Notes: generated from the letters alone by a model not told the origin. Counted from the first letter of the stretch, positions 42,240 through 52,344 are shown. The stretch is 64,000 bases of DNA from Rhizobiales bacterium 64-17 (GCA_001899285.1 MKWA01000024.1:62001-126000); one strand, 5' to 3'. Made by a program: numbers and translations.

Positions 42240-43505
42240 ATGAACAAGCTGCTGATTGAACCGTTGGGACCGGGAGCCCCGGTTGGCGAAATTCTTCTCG
42301 CCGAAACTGCCGTCCGCATCGAACTGCCACCCAGCCTTCACCAACTCGCAGTCGACCGTTACGCCGCCGTCAGCAAACACGCTGAACGGCCGGACAGTCC
42401 GCTCCACGACAAGGTGACCTGGTTCTATCCGCAAGGCTCGATGGCGATTCGCTCGACCATCAAGTCCCATCGTCGCGATGACGGTTTCGACATCGACATC
42501 GTCGCCGAGCTTCTTCTGCATGGCGCCTTGACGCCGGCGCAGGTCCTCGACCTGCTCTTTGAAGCGATTAATGGCCCTCCCGGCTCGATGTACCACGGCA
42601 TGGTCGAGCGCCAGACCCGCTGTATCACCGTCCGATACGCCGACGGGATGCACCTCGACATCACGCCGTCCGAACTCTTGGATGCGCACGATCCCCGGCG
42701 CAGCCATATCTTTCACGCGAAGCCCGGCGAGCCCGCCACCCATCATCGCTACCTGACCATGAACAGCTGGGCATTCTGCGATTGGTTCAACGCCAACACG
42801 CCGGTCGATCTGCTGTTCGAGCAAGCGTACCGCAAGCGCGCTTTGGCATTCGACCAGATGCGCGTCTTGGCTGAGGCCGAGGTGAAGCCCGTGCCGGGTC
42901 ATTCGAGCACGGAGGCGGGGAAATCCGCAAGCGTGGTTGCGCTCCAATTGCTCAAACGCAACCGCAACATGCGCTACGCCTCTCGGAAGGGCCAGCGCCT
43001 GCCACCGTCCGTGATGATGGCCTGCTTCTCCGGCCACACGTCGGTACCTGGCTCGAGCATTTCCGATGCACTCGACACCATCGCGGCCGTGATCCTGGAA
43101 GCGCTGGAGCGCGCCGATCGCAGCAACACGCTGATCGATCTGCGCAATCCGAAGTGCAACAATGACCGCTTCACCGACCGTTGGCCGGAGAATGCGCAAG
43201 CCCAGCGCATCTATATCGACGATTTGAAACTCTTCCGGCGCCAGTTGGCTGCGATAATGTCGGACCAGCTCACGCTCCCACAGAAGCGTGATCTCCTCGT
43301 CGTGATGTTCGGCGAGGGGCCGGCACAATCGGCAGTCAACGACTACGCGGCCACCCTCGGGCAAGCTGTGGCGACCGGGAGCCGGAAGATCGCGCCCTCC
43401 GGTAAGGTGCTGCCGATCGCAGCGGCTGCCCCGGCCATTATTACGCCGTCAGCCGCGCAGCCCCGCAGCCACACCTTCTACGGCTCGCCCTGGGGATCGT
43501 GGTGA
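42240..43505 (+). CDS. CD-NTase (CBASS cyclic oligonucleotide synthase)
   Basis: GSMAIRSTI...DDGFDIDIVAEL...MHLDITP nucleotidyltransferase signature, CBASS gene neighbourhood. Confidence 0.85.
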   Translation: MNKLLIEPLGPGAPVGEILLAETAVRIELPPSLHQLAVDRYAAVSKHAERPDSPLHDKVTWFYPQGSMAIRSTIKSHRRDDGFDIDIVAELLLHGALTPAQVLDLLFEAINGPPGSMYHGMVERQTRCITVRYADGMHLDITPSELLDAHDPRRSHIFHAKPGEPATHHRYLTMNSWAFCDWFNANTPVDLLFEQAYRKRALAFDQMRVLAEAEVKPVPGHSSTEAGKSASVVALQLLKRNRNMRYASRKGQRLPPSVMMACFSGHTSVPGSSISDALDTIAAVILEALERADRSNTLIDLRNPKCNNDRFTDRWPENAQAQRIYIDDLKLFRRQLAAIMSDQLTLPQKRDLLVVMFGEGPAQSAVNDYAATLGQAVATGSRKIAPSGKVLPIAAAAPAIITPSAAQPRSHTFYGSPWGSW

Positions 43506-43963
43506 AGACCATAGCCGAGCAAGTGCGCGCGATGCGGCGTCGGTGGCGTACCTTCGACCTCGCCGAGCAGAAGGACGACAGTGCCGTCTGGTTCGGTGGG
43601 CTTGTCGGCATTGAGCGACAGTACCGGGTTTCGGTCGAGTACGGGCATCCAGCGCCAGGTCGAGATAACGCGCGCTGGCGGTTGTTTCCGCTCGTGCGCG
43701 TGTTGTCACCTCAGCTTGAACCCCGGTTCGACGCTCTCGAAGAGGCGCCGCTGCCGCACGTCTATTTCGACTACAAAGACATCACGCTTTCACCGCTCTG
43801 CTTGTTCGACCCGAACGCTAACGAGTGGTCACATGATGATCTCATTGCCGAGACCACGATCCCTTGGGCCGCTGATTGGCTTGCTTGCTACGAGGGATGG
43901 CTTGCCACAGGCCGATGGCATGGGGGTGGTCGGCACGGTCAACCCCATCACGCTTCACAATGA
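43499..43963 (+). CDS. E2-like (ubiquitin-conjugating fold) CBASS ancillary protein
   Basis: PHVYFDYKDITLSPLCLFDPNANEWSHDDLIAETTIPWAADWLACYEGWLATGRWHGG; GTG start overlapping the CD-NTase stop. Confidence 0.75.
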   Translation: MVKTIAEQVRAMRRRWRTFDLAEQKDDSAVWFGGLVGIERQYRVSVEYGHPAPGRDNARWRLFPLVRVLSPQLEPRFDALEEAPLPHVYFDYKDITLSPLCLFDPNANEWSHDDLIAETTIPWAADWLACYEGWLATGRWHGGGRHGQPHHASQ

Positions 43964-44997
43964 GCAGACACATGACCTACACCCCACCACGCCGGTCCGG
44001 CGGCACCATCCAGACCCGGCGCATTCAACAACCGTGGCCTTCAGACAAGCCGTTTCGCATTTTGTCGATCGATGGTGGCGGAATTTGTGGTATTTTGCCT
44101 GCAGCCGTGCTCGCCGAGCTCGAGGCAAGATTTCTCGGGGGTAGCTCCATCGCGAGTCACTTTGACATGATTGCCGGCACGTCGACCGGCGGGATCATCG
44201 CGCTCGGTCTGGCCCACGGCCATACAGCAGCGCAGGTCCGTGATGTGTATCTTGAGCGTGGCGGGCTAATCTTTCCGCCCACAAGCCAGCTGGGCCGCCT
44301 TGTCCGGCTTGTGCGGCAAGGCCACCGAACCATCTATGCACGCGGCCCGCTAGAAAATGAACTCCTGCGCATGTTCGGCGAGACGCCACTCGGTGAAGCG
44401 CGCACGCGGCTCTGCATTCCTTCGTTTGAAGGGCGGCATGGCGAGCCTTGGATATTCAAAACACCGCACCACCTTGACTACAAGCGAGACCGTCACGAAC
44501 GCATGGTGCGAGTCGCTTTGTCCACCGCTGCTGCACCGACATTCTTCGAGGCGCTTCCAAACAACGGCTACCTGATGGTCGACGGTGGGATTTGGGCGAA
44601 CAATCCGATCATGAACGCGCTTGTTGATGCGCTCGCATGCTACGATGTCGACCGAAGCCAAATCCAAATTCTGAGTCTTGGCTGCGGCGAAACGACCTTC
44701 AAAGTAGACGACCGGAAGGCTCGGGGCGGTTTGCTGCATTGGTGGAACGTCATCCGGGCAGCTATGCGCGCGCAATCGCTCAATGCGCTAGGCCAAGCAT
44801 ATCTTTTGGTCGGTAAGGACCATGTCATGCGCGTCGATGCGCCGGAGAGCCCCAATGCAATTGCGCTCGATGATTATGGCCGCGCCTGCAACGAACTGCC
44901 GTCAATGGCGCGCTCGCTCGTCGAGGGAGCAGGACGTGAAATCCAGCGCGTGTTCCTAACAACGCCCGCTGACAAATACACCCCATGTCCGTTGTAG
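43960..44997 (+). CDS. Patatin-like phospholipase effector (CapV-like)
   Basis: FRILSIDGGGICGILPAAVLAELE oxyanion loop, GTSTGGIIALGLA Ser, VDGGIWANNP Asp; ATGA overlap with E2. Confidence 0.9.
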   Translation: MSRHMTYTPPRRSGGTIQTRRIQQPWPSDKPFRILSIDGGGICGILPAAVLAELEARFLGGSSIASHFDMIAGTSTGGIIALGLAHGHTAAQVRDVYLERGGLIFPPTSQLGRLVRLVRQGHRTIYARGPLENELLRMFGETPLGEARTRLCIPSFEGRHGEPWIFKTPHHLDYKRDRHERMVRVALSTAAAPTFFEALPNNGYLMVDGGIWANNPIMNALVDALACYDVDRSQIQILSLGCGETTFKVDDRKARGGLLHWWNVIRAAMRAQSLNALGQAYLLVGKDHVMRVDAPESPNAIALDDYGRACNELPSMARSLVEGAGREIQRVFLTTPADKYTPCPL

Positions 44998-45133
44998 TTT
45001 GTGAATCTCATACTTTCAACAAAGTATGACATTCTTCGATAAGCGTTTGAGTTGTTGTCAGATTTTCTAGACCAGCAGCGCGTGGCCTACAGAAAATGTC
45101 ATGAAAGTCGTCAATCGATGACGAAACGTGACA

Positions 45134-45386
45134 TTAATCAGAGTCCGTAATCGGCGCATCATTTCGCTCGGGCGGTTCGTAACCCAAATTTACGGATGCC
45201 TCGCGCGTTACAGCTAACAACCTATATAACCGCTCGTTCGGCAGGGCAGTTAGCGTCGGGTCGACGCTGAGTAACGATAATGTGGCCTAGATGCCGCCAT
45301 GCAGATTGAACACCGGAGCTGCGACCGCGCGCAAACCAGCGACAAACACTCCATCGACCCACGAATAGCCGAGGCGCCGCGCTTGT
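45134..45386 (-). pseudogene. 3' remnant of an IclR-family regulator with in-frame stop
   Basis: Frame reads NREQARRLGYSWVDGVFVAGLRAVAAPVFNLHGGI*ATLSLLSVDPTLTALPNERLYRLLAVTREASVNLGY: C-terminal IclR effector-domain pattern. Confidence 0.65.
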
Positions 45387-46034
45387 TCACGGTTCGGCTG
45401 ATATCTCCCGCAGTCGCGTTTTCCATTGATCGAGATATGACTTTCGTCCGGCATCGTCGACGCGCGGCGCGGCGTAGGCGACAAATGGCGGCAGGGCGTT
45501 CAGGCCGAGATATTCGAGGATTAACCGCTGCGTCGGCCATAGCACCTGATCGAGCGTGCCGTAAACTCCAGTGGCGGAGAACCGCTCGGCCGTACCACCG
45601 GTCGTGAAGCACAGCAGGCCCTTCTTGTCTTTGAAAAAGCCTTTGTCGTAGCGTCGTCCGTCGGAATAGGCGAAGCCGTAGGCAAGCACCCGCTCGAACC
45701 ATCCTTTGAGGATTGCCGGCACGCCGCCCCACCAGATGGGAAAGAGCCAGATTACCAGGTCGGCTTTCAGGAAGCGGGCTTGCTCGCGTGCGAGGTCGGG
45801 CGCGAAACCTTGCTGGACGTGCGCCAGTCCTTGCTCGGTTTGGTAGTGAAACCGGGCCGGATCGTTGACGGTGAGGAAATCGTGCCGGCCGGCGACGGGA
45901 TTGAAACCTTCCGCGTAGAGATCGGAAACCTCTACCGTGTAGCCGAGGTCGCGGAGGGTGTCCGCTGCGACGTCCCGCATCGCCGCCGTGAAGGATGTCG
46001 GCTCCGGATGCGCGTAGACCAGAAGTGCGTTCAT
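45387..46034 (-). CDS. NAD(P)H:quinone oxidoreductase/flavodoxin-fold protein
   Basis: MNALLVYAHPEPTSFTAAM; ADLVIWLFPIWWGGVPAILKGWFERVLAYGFAY. Confidence 0.88.
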   Translation of the reverse strand: MNALLVYAHPEPTSFTAAMRDVAADTLRDLGYTVEVSDLYAEGFNPVAGRHDFLTVNDPARFHYQTEQGLAHVQQGFAPDLAREQARFLKADLVIWLFPIWWGGVPAILKGWFERVLAYGFAYSDGRRYDKGFFKDKKGLLCFTTGGTAERFSATGVYGTLDQVLWPTQRLILEYLGLNALPPFVAYAAPRVDDAGRKSYLDQWKTRLREISAEP

Positions 46035-46053
46035 GAAATTATACCTTCAAAGT

Positions 46054-46941
46054 TCATGCTTTTTTTGCGAGGCCACCGAACAGGCCGTTGGGGAAGAACA
46101 GCAGAACGATCAGCAGAACCGTCAGTGCCACGACATTCTTGAAACCTGCGCCGAAGAACACGATGGCACCCGATTGCACGACACCGAGCACGATTCCGCC
46201 GATCAGCGCGGCCGGCGCGCTGCCGAAACCGCCGATGATCGCGGCGATGAAGCCGTTGATGCCGAACGGGCCGCCGACGCTATAGGCGGTATATTGTGTC
46301 GGCGTAATCAGGATGCCGGCGACGGCGCCGAGCGCGGCGCTCAAAGCGAAGGACAGCATTAGCATCCGGTTGACCGGAATGCCGAGGAGGGCGGCGGCTT
46401 CAGCGTTCTGGGAGCAGGCGCGTAGCGCCCGGCCCATCCGAGTCCGGTTAAAGAACTGCGTGAGCGCATAAACCATCAGTGCGCCGCAGCCGAGAATCCA
46501 GAACAACTGGTAGCCGAGTGCGATCTCGCCGATCTTGAGGGGCCCGCCGGGAGTGAAGCTCGGGAACGTCCGCGGCTGATCGCCGAGCGTGATGATGATG
46601 ATCTGTTCGATCAATAACTGGATGGCGAGCGTGGCCAGAATGATCGCGAAGAGGGGAGCCTTGCGCACCCACATCGGCGTGATGATCAGGATTTGCACCA
46701 GGATGCCGACGCCGGCCACTGCGATGGTGCTAACGATAGCGGACAGCCAGATCGGTATTCCGAGTGTTGTCAGCAGCGTATGCGCGAACATGCCGCCCAG
46801 CATGACGAATACTCCCTGGGCGAAATTGACGATACCGCTGGCGTTGTAGATGACGGAAAAGCCGATCGCGACCAGCCCGTAGACAAGGCCGATTCCGACA
46901 CCATTGATCAGGCTCTGGATCAGTTCGACGCTGCTAGGCAT
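46054..46941 (-). CDS. Branched-chain amino acid-type ABC transporter permease (LivH)
   Basis: VGIGLVYGLVAIGFSVIYNASGIVNFAQGVFVMLGG. Confidence 0.92.
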   Translation of the reverse strand: MPSSVELIQSLINGVGIGLVYGLVAIGFSVIYNASGIVNFAQGVFVMLGGMFAHTLLTTLGIPIWLSAIVSTIAVAGVGILVQILIITPMWVRKAPLFAIILATLAIQLLIEQIIIITLGDQPRTFPSFTPGGPLKIGEIALGYQLFWILGCGALMVYALTQFFNRTRMGRALRACSQNAEAAALLGIPVNRMLMLSFALSAALGAVAGILITPTQYTAYSVGGPFGINGFIAAIIGGFGSAPAALIGGIVLGVVQSGAIVFFGAGFKNVVALTVLLIVLLFFPNGLFGGLAKKA

Positions 46942-47707
46942 GTTCCGCTTCCTCCACGCCGAGATAGGCGGCAATGACGTCGGGATGTTGCTTGATTTCG
47001 TCCGGGGTGCCTTCGGCGATTTTGCGGCCGAAGTCGAGCACGGCGATGCGCTGTGCGATGCGTGTAACCAACGCCATGTCGTGCTCGATCAGGAGCACGG
47101 TGGTGCCTTGCGCATTGATCTTCTGGATCACCAGCGCGAGCGCATCGGTTTCCTGGGTGTTGAGGCCCGCTGCCGGCTCGTCGAGCAGCAGCAGGCGCGG
47201 CTTGGCGGCAAGGGCACGCGCCATTTCGAGCAGACGCCGTTGCCCGTAGGGCAGGAGATCCGCATCCTGCTCCGACTGCGCACTCAGTCCGACGAAGTCG
47301 AGTAGTTCCCGCGCGCGATCGCGAACTTCGGTTTCCTGCTGGTAGAACCAGGACGGCCGGAACAAGGCAGAGGCGACACCGCCTTTGGTCCGCAAATGAC
47401 AGCCGACCTCGACGTTCTCTGCGACTGACATGCCCTTGAACAGCTGAACCAACTGGAAGGTGCGGATGAGACCAAGCGCCGCAATCTGGTCTTGCGGCTT
47501 TCGCGTGATGTCGTGCCCGTCGAATTCGATCGTTCCGGCGGTGGAGGGAAGGAAGCCGGAAATCATGCTGAAGAACGTGGTCTTTCCGGCCCCGTTCGGG
47601 CCGATGACCGCAAACAGGCTGCCTTCCGGCACGTCAAGGTTGATGTCCTTGTTGGCGATTAGGCCGTCGAAACGCTTGGTGAGGTTGCGAACCTTGAGCA
47701 GTGTCAT
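46934..47707 (-). CDS. ABC transporter ATP-binding protein (LivG)
   Basis: IGPNGAGKTTFFSMISGF, LLLLDEPAAGLNTQE. Confidence 0.93.
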   Translation of the reverse strand: MTLLKVRNLTKRFDGLIANKDINLDVPEGSLFAVIGPNGAGKTTFFSMISGFLPSTAGTIEFDGHDITRKPQDQIAALGLIRTFQLVQLFKGMSVAENVEVGCHLRTKGGVASALFRPSWFYQQETEVRDRARELLDFVGLSAQSEQDADLLPYGQRRLLEMARALAAKPRLLLLDEPAAGLNTQETDALALVIQKINAQGTTVLLIEHDMALVTRIAQRIAVLDFGRKIAEGTPDEIKQHPDVIAAYLGVEEAEHA

Positions 47708-48696
47708 GCCCGCGTCTCCGGCTTGTCTACTTTGCGGCTGCGGAACAGATCGCCGACCGCGTAGAGCCCTTTCGGCGCGAAGATCAGCATCAGCAGCAGG
47801 ATCGCGGCATAGGCGACATCCTGGAAGCGACCGGTGCTGCGGACGATTTCCGGCAGCAAGGACGCGACGATGGCGCCGACCAGCGGCCCGGCGATGGTGC
47901 CGACGCCGCCGACATAGAGCATCGTAAAGGTGACGACGACCATATGCAGGCCGAACACCTCCGGGCTGATGAAGCCGACGGTGTGCGCGAACAAGGAGCC
48001 CGACGCCGAGGCATACAACGCCGCGATCACAAAGGCGATCAGCTTATAGCGCGAAATCTTGATACCGAGCGCGGCGGCACCGGGCTCGCTGCCGGAGATC
48101 GCGCGCAGCGCACGGCCAAACCGCGAGTTGCGCAGGCGCTGCGATATCCAGAGCCCGATCAGCGCCAGCACCGTCAGGCAGACGAGCTTCATCCGCTCGT
48201 CTTCGATGGTATATGACCCGATGCCGAGCGGCGGGATGCCGGCATAACCCATGTAACCTTGTGTGAGGCTCGTCCACTGCACCGAGATATCATAGGTAAT
48301 GAGGCCGAGCGCGAAGGTTGCCATCGCCAGATAGTGACCGCGCAGCCGCAAAGTCGGATAGCCGACCACCAGCGCAGCGACGCCGGCGACCACCATCGAG
48401 GTGACGAGCGCCAGAACGGGCTCCATATTGTATTGCACGCAGAGGATCGCGGTGCCGTAGCCGCCGATGGCGGCAAAGGCGTTTTGACCGAACGAGGCTT
48501 GCCCGGTGTAGCCCATGAAGAAATTGAGGCCGATGCAGAACACTCCGTAAATCATCGCGAGCTGCATCACCGTGATGAGATATCCGCCATAGGCGAACAC
48601 CCCCGCGAACAACACCGCCGCGCCGATCCAAAGGATGACGCTTATCCGGTCGAACTTGATCGTCGGTCTAGTGGAAGTAATAGCGGGCGAGGTCAT
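47704..48696 (-). CDS. ABC transporter permease (LivM)
   Basis: GYTGQASFGQNAFAAIGGYGTAIL; start taken at MTSPAITS. Confidence 0.9.
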   Translation of the reverse strand: MTSPAITSTRPTIKFDRISVILWIGAAVLFAGVFAYGGYLITVMQLAMIYGVFCIGLNFFMGYTGQASFGQNAFAAIGGYGTAILCVQYNMEPVLALVTSMVVAGVAALVVGYPTLRLRGHYLAMATFALGLITYDISVQWTSLTQGYMGYAGIPPLGIGSYTIEDERMKLVCLTVLALIGLWISQRLRNSRFGRALRAISGSEPGAAALGIKISRYKLIAFVIAALYASASGSLFAHTVGFISPEVFGLHMVVVTFTMLYVGGVGTIAGPLVGAIVASLLPEIVRSTGRFQDVAYAAILLLMLIFAPKGLYAVGDLFRSRKVDKPETRA

Positions 48697-49387
48697 GATA
48701 TGACTTGATCTGGTTGGTCGGCAGCTCGGCCTGGATGCTGCCGGATGACAGGATGTAGACGCGCTGCGCCAATTTGAGCGCAAGTGGAGCTTTCTGTTCG
48801 ACCAGAAGAATGCCGAGGCCTTCCTTGTTCAAAAGGCCCAGCGTCGACAGAATTTCCGATGCGACCCGTGGCGCGAGGCCGAGCGACGGCTCGTCGAGGA
48901 TCAAGAGCTTCGGGTCCGCCATCAACGCACGGCCAACGGCCAGCATCTGCTGTTCGCCGCCGGACATGGATGAGGCGATTTGGTCGAGACGTTCGTGCAG
49001 CCGCGGGAACAGCGTGAAGACCTTGTCGAGCCGTCCGCTGAGTTCGCCCGGCTTGGCCTTGAACGCCCCGAGCACGAGATTTTCTCTTACCGTCATATCG
49101 CCGAACAGGCCACGACCTTCCGGCGCCATGATGATCCCGAGTTCGGCGAGCTGATGCGTCTTCAATCCGGTGACGTCGCGGCCGTTGAACGTGATGTGGC
49201 CGCTGCTCGCGATCAGGCGGGTGATGGCACGGAGCAGTGTGGTCTTGCCCGCGCCATTCGGCCCCAGAATGGTAACGAACTCGCCCGGCGCGACATAGAG
49301 GCTCGTCGGATGCAGAGCATGAATGTGCCCATATCGCGCCGCCAGTTCACTGACCGCGATCAGCGGTGTCGCGCTGGCTGTGGTCAT
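48668..49387 (-). CDS. ABC transporter ATP-binding protein (LivF)
   Basis: LGPNGAGKTTLLRAITRL, MSGGEQQMLAVGRALM, LLILDEPSLGLAP. Confidence 0.93.
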   Translation of the reverse strand: MTTASATPLIAVSELAARYGHIHALHPTSLYVAPGEFVTILGPNGAGKTTLLRAITRLIASSGHITFNGRDVTGLKTHQLAELGIIMAPEGRGLFGDMTVRENLVLGAFKAKPGELSGRLDKVFTLFPRLHERLDQIASSMSGGEQQMLAVGRALMADPKLLILDEPSLGLAPRVASEILSTLGLLNKEGLGILLVEQKAPLALKLAQRVYILSSGSIQAELPTNQIKSYHDLARYYFH

Positions 49388-50535
49388 TTTTTGAGAACCA
49401 GCTTGCCGTCCTTGACCAGAGCCATGACGTAGGGGTTCTTAGTGATGCCGACATGCTGCTCCTTGGAGAAGTCGTAGGACGCGCCGGCGCCGTCATAGTG
49501 ACCGAGGGCCTCGAACGCATCGCGCACGGCGGTGCCGTCGGTCGCGTTTGCCTTCTTCATTGCAGCCGCCATCATCATGATCGAGTCCCAGGCGCGGGAG
49601 GCCATCGACGAGTCGCTGCTGCCGAACTTCGCCTTCATTGCGCTGATGAACGGCTCCGCCGCTGCACGGGATTCCGGTTTTGTGATGACATTGATGTCAT
49701 CAGCGGCAAGCTGGATCAGCGGCGAGGGAAACAGGAATTGTTCGCCGAGCACGTTGCCGGTCGCGACGAGGATATCGCGTTCGTTGATGCTGCCGAGCAC
49801 TAGAATCTTGTTCAGCCCGAGATTCTTGACGTTGTTGGCGACAGTCACCACCGCGTTGCCTTGGCCGAGCATGATGATGGCGCCGGCACCGGCCGAATTG
49901 ATGCGGCCGATCTGGACGCTGAAATCGGAATCGTCCTGCTGATAGGTTTCGTTGGCGACCACTTCGAGGCCGAATTCCGCCGCAGCTTTCTCGGCGATAC
50001 CGCGCATCAGCAGGCTGTAGGGGCTCGGGTCGGCCAAAAGCCCGATCTTGCGCACCTCGGTCTTGCTCTTGAGGTAGTCGTAGCGCGCATCGACCTCGAA
50101 TTTCGGCGGAGGCAGGAAGCTGAACGCCCATTTCTGCTCGTCCGGCTGACGCGGCAGGATCGAGCACAGGAACATGGGCAACTTGGCCTTGGAGACGAAG
50201 CTCGCCGCCGCGAAATTGCCAGCTGAAATGCAACCACTGTCGAACGCCGAGACCTTGTCGTCCGACATCATTTTGCGATAGACGACAACAGCCTGCTGCG
50301 GCGTGGACTTATTGTCTTCAGCGATCAGTTCGAGCTTTTTGCCGAGTACGCCGCCCTTAGCGTTGACCGCTGCGATCGCGATTTCCAGCCCGTCGCGCCA
50401 ATGACCATCGGTGAGCGAACCATAACCGGTCAGGCCGAGCGAGGACCCGATCTTGATGTTGTCTTGCGCCGTGGCGGGCAATACCGCAAAGGCAGATGCG
50501 GCCAATGCCGCCGCGAGGGTCGTCTTAACGTTCAT
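49384..50535 (-). CDS. Branched-chain amino acid-type ABC substrate-binding protein
   Basis: Signal peptide then DNIKIGSSLGLTGYGSLTDGHWRDGLEIAIAAVNAKGGVLGKKLELIAEDNKS. Confidence 0.9.
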   Translation of the reverse strand: MNVKTTLAAALAASAFAVLPATAQDNIKIGSSLGLTGYGSLTDGHWRDGLEIAIAAVNAKGGVLGKKLELIAEDNKSTPQQAVVVYRKMMSDDKVSAFDSGCISAGNFAAASFVSKAKLPMFLCSILPRQPDEQKWAFSFLPPPKFEVDARYDYLKSKTEVRKIGLLADPSPYSLLMRGIAEKAAAEFGLEVVANETYQQDDSDFSVQIGRINSAGAGAIIMLGQGNAVVTVANNVKNLGLNKILVLGSINERDILVATGNVLGEQFLFPSPLIQLAADDINVITKPESRAAAEPFISAMKAKFGSSDSSMASRAWDSIMMMAAAMKKANATDGTAVRDAFEALGHYDGAGASYDFSKEQHVGITKNPYVMALVKDGKLVLKK

Positions 50536-50627
50536 TGTCGTCTTCCTCCCTGGAATATCGACGTGATGTGAAGGCCAGCAACTTGAAGACAAGTGACTTG
50601 AAGGCAGTGAGCTGACGATGCGTGCGT

Positions 50628-51401
50628 TCAGACCGCTTTAACGGCTTCTTTCAATCTCGCGAGACCCCTGGCTGCGCCGTCGCGCATAAACCCCTGATCC
50701 GAGGATAGGACGAACATGCTTGCGCCGAGCGACTGGAGCCATGTGGCTTCGGCGTTGCCGCCCACATAGACGCTGATCGGCTTCTTCGCGGCACGGCCGG
50801 CAGCCGCGATGTTCTCGACGGCCTGCCGTACAGCGGGCGGGTCCTTCGATGGGTCACCGTAAGCGGCGGTAAGATCGCCACGGCCGATGAACAGAGAATC
50901 GATACCCTCGACCGCGGCAATCGCATCGATCGCATCAAGCGCGGGAGGATCCTCGATCTGTGCGACGACGACCGTGCGCTCGTCACGCTCGGCGATATGC
51001 TGCCACATCGGTACCGCCGTATAGCGGCCCGCGCGGGTTGAAGTTGCAAAACCGCGCCGCCCGTTGCTGTAGCGGCACAGCGCAGCCGCTTCCTTGGCCT
51101 GCGCAGCCGTGGCGATGTGCGGCACAAGAACGCCCGTTGCGCCGCAATCTAGCACGGACAGGATTGCTTCGGGTCCTGGCACACGGACTAAAGCTGGCAC
51201 GTCGGCGGCGAGCGCCGCGAGCAGTGCGATGTCGGTTGTCGTCCGGTCGAATGGAGCGTGCTCCTGGTCGATGATGACGAAATCGAATCCAAGATCGCCG
51301 ATGATCTCGGTCGCGTGGCTGGTCGGAGTCTTCAAGAACGTGCCGACGAGTGTTTCGCCGGCATGAAGTCTTTTTCTGAAAGTCGCGGTTCGTTGCGTCA
51401 T
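50628..51401 (-). CDS. HpcH/HpaI aldolase family protein
   Basis: LVGTFLKTPTSHATEIIGDLGFDFVIIDQEHAPFD...LVRVPGPE. Confidence 0.9.
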   Translation of the reverse strand: MTQRTATFRKRLHAGETLVGTFLKTPTSHATEIIGDLGFDFVIIDQEHAPFDRTTTDIALLAALAADVPALVRVPGPEAILSVLDCGATGVLVPHIATAAQAKEAAALCRYSNGRRGFATSTRAGRYTAVPMWQHIAERDERTVVVAQIEDPPALDAIDAIAAVEGIDSLFIGRGDLTAAYGDPSKDPPAVRQAVENIAAAGRAAKKPISVYVGGNAEATWLQSLGASMFVLSSDQGFMRDGAARGLARLKEAVKAV

Positions 51402-51416
51402 GGTCGGTTCGTTCGA

Positions 51417-52322
51417 TCACGGCATCGGATAATCGTCGGCATTCAGCACCCAGCCCGGCTTCTCCGAGAAATCGATGCGCGGGGGGCAGAAGATGTCGAC
51501 AAGTTGATTGACGCCTTTGCCGGTCGCTTCGGTGGTGTGGACTGACGGCGGCGGGATAACGGCGATCGAGGGGCTGCCGCAGAATTCGTGGTCGTCGTTA
51601 TGCCAATGTGTTTTGTTGACCGTCCACGGCCAGCGCAGATGGTGGACGAAATCGCCTTCCAGCGCGAGCGAGCATTGCTCGAAGTCGTCATGGAAGTGCG
51701 GCGACAGCTTGGACGGGTCGCGCGGACCCTGAAACACATCGAGATAGTTCACCATGAAGGTCGAGCAGCGCCAGATGCGTCCGAAACGGCCCGGCTCCGG
51801 CGGCACATCGAGACTGTAAACGCGCAGCCGATAGCCGTCTTTCGGCGCGGGCCACGGCTCCATCAGCGCGACATGCGGCTTAGCCGACGCATAGGAAGCG
51901 GCATTGGCGCATTTGGCGACGAGATCGGCGGCACGCGTGGTGAACATCCGCACGACGCGGCCCTGTTCGATCACCCGCAGCGAGGACTTGCCCGGCGGAA
52001 CGAAAGCCAGCGAGCCGCCCTGGATGCGCTTGGTGTCGTCACCGGTTGTAATCTCGACGACGATGCCCGGATCGGGCAGCAGCACGGCATATTCGTCGGC
52101 TTGCACGTCACGTGCGAGCACAGCGCCTTTCTTGAGTTCGGAATAGGCGATGACGAAGTTCTGGCCGCGCCCGTACCAGGTCTTGCCGTCCGCGCCATTG
52201 TCCTGCGCGGGCTCTTGATAGAAGCGCAGATACTCCGCGCCGCCAAACGGGCCGGCGGCCGGCTGCTTTACTGCCGATGGGGCCGCCGCAAGCTTCGCGC
52301 GCGGGTCGGTGGCATCATACAT
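51417..52322 (-). CDS. Cupin-like protein of a catabolic cluster
   Basis: [63 protein letters not shown]. Confidence 0.7.
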   Translation of the reverse strand: MYDATDPRAKLAAAPSAVKQPAAGPFGGAEYLRFYQEPAQDNGADGKTWYGRGQNFVIAYSELKKGAVLARDVQADEYAVLLPDPGIVVEITTGDDTKRIQGGSLAFVPPGKSSLRVIEQGRVVRMFTTRAADLVAKCANAASYASAKPHVALMEPWPAPKDGYRLRVYSLDVPPEPGRFGRIWRCSTFMVNYLDVFQGPRDPSKLSPHFHDDFEQCSLALEGDFVHHLRWPWTVNKTHWHNDDHEFCGSPSIAVIPPPSVHTTEATGKGVNQLVDIFCPPRIDFSEKPGWVLNADDYPMP

Positions 52323-52344
52323 GAGCAGGCTCCTTATCGTCCGC

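Noticed and set aside
42147-43364. 405-aa minus ORF opposite the CD-NTase
   Set aside because: Antisense shadow; CD-NTase carries the catalytic signature and operon overlaps
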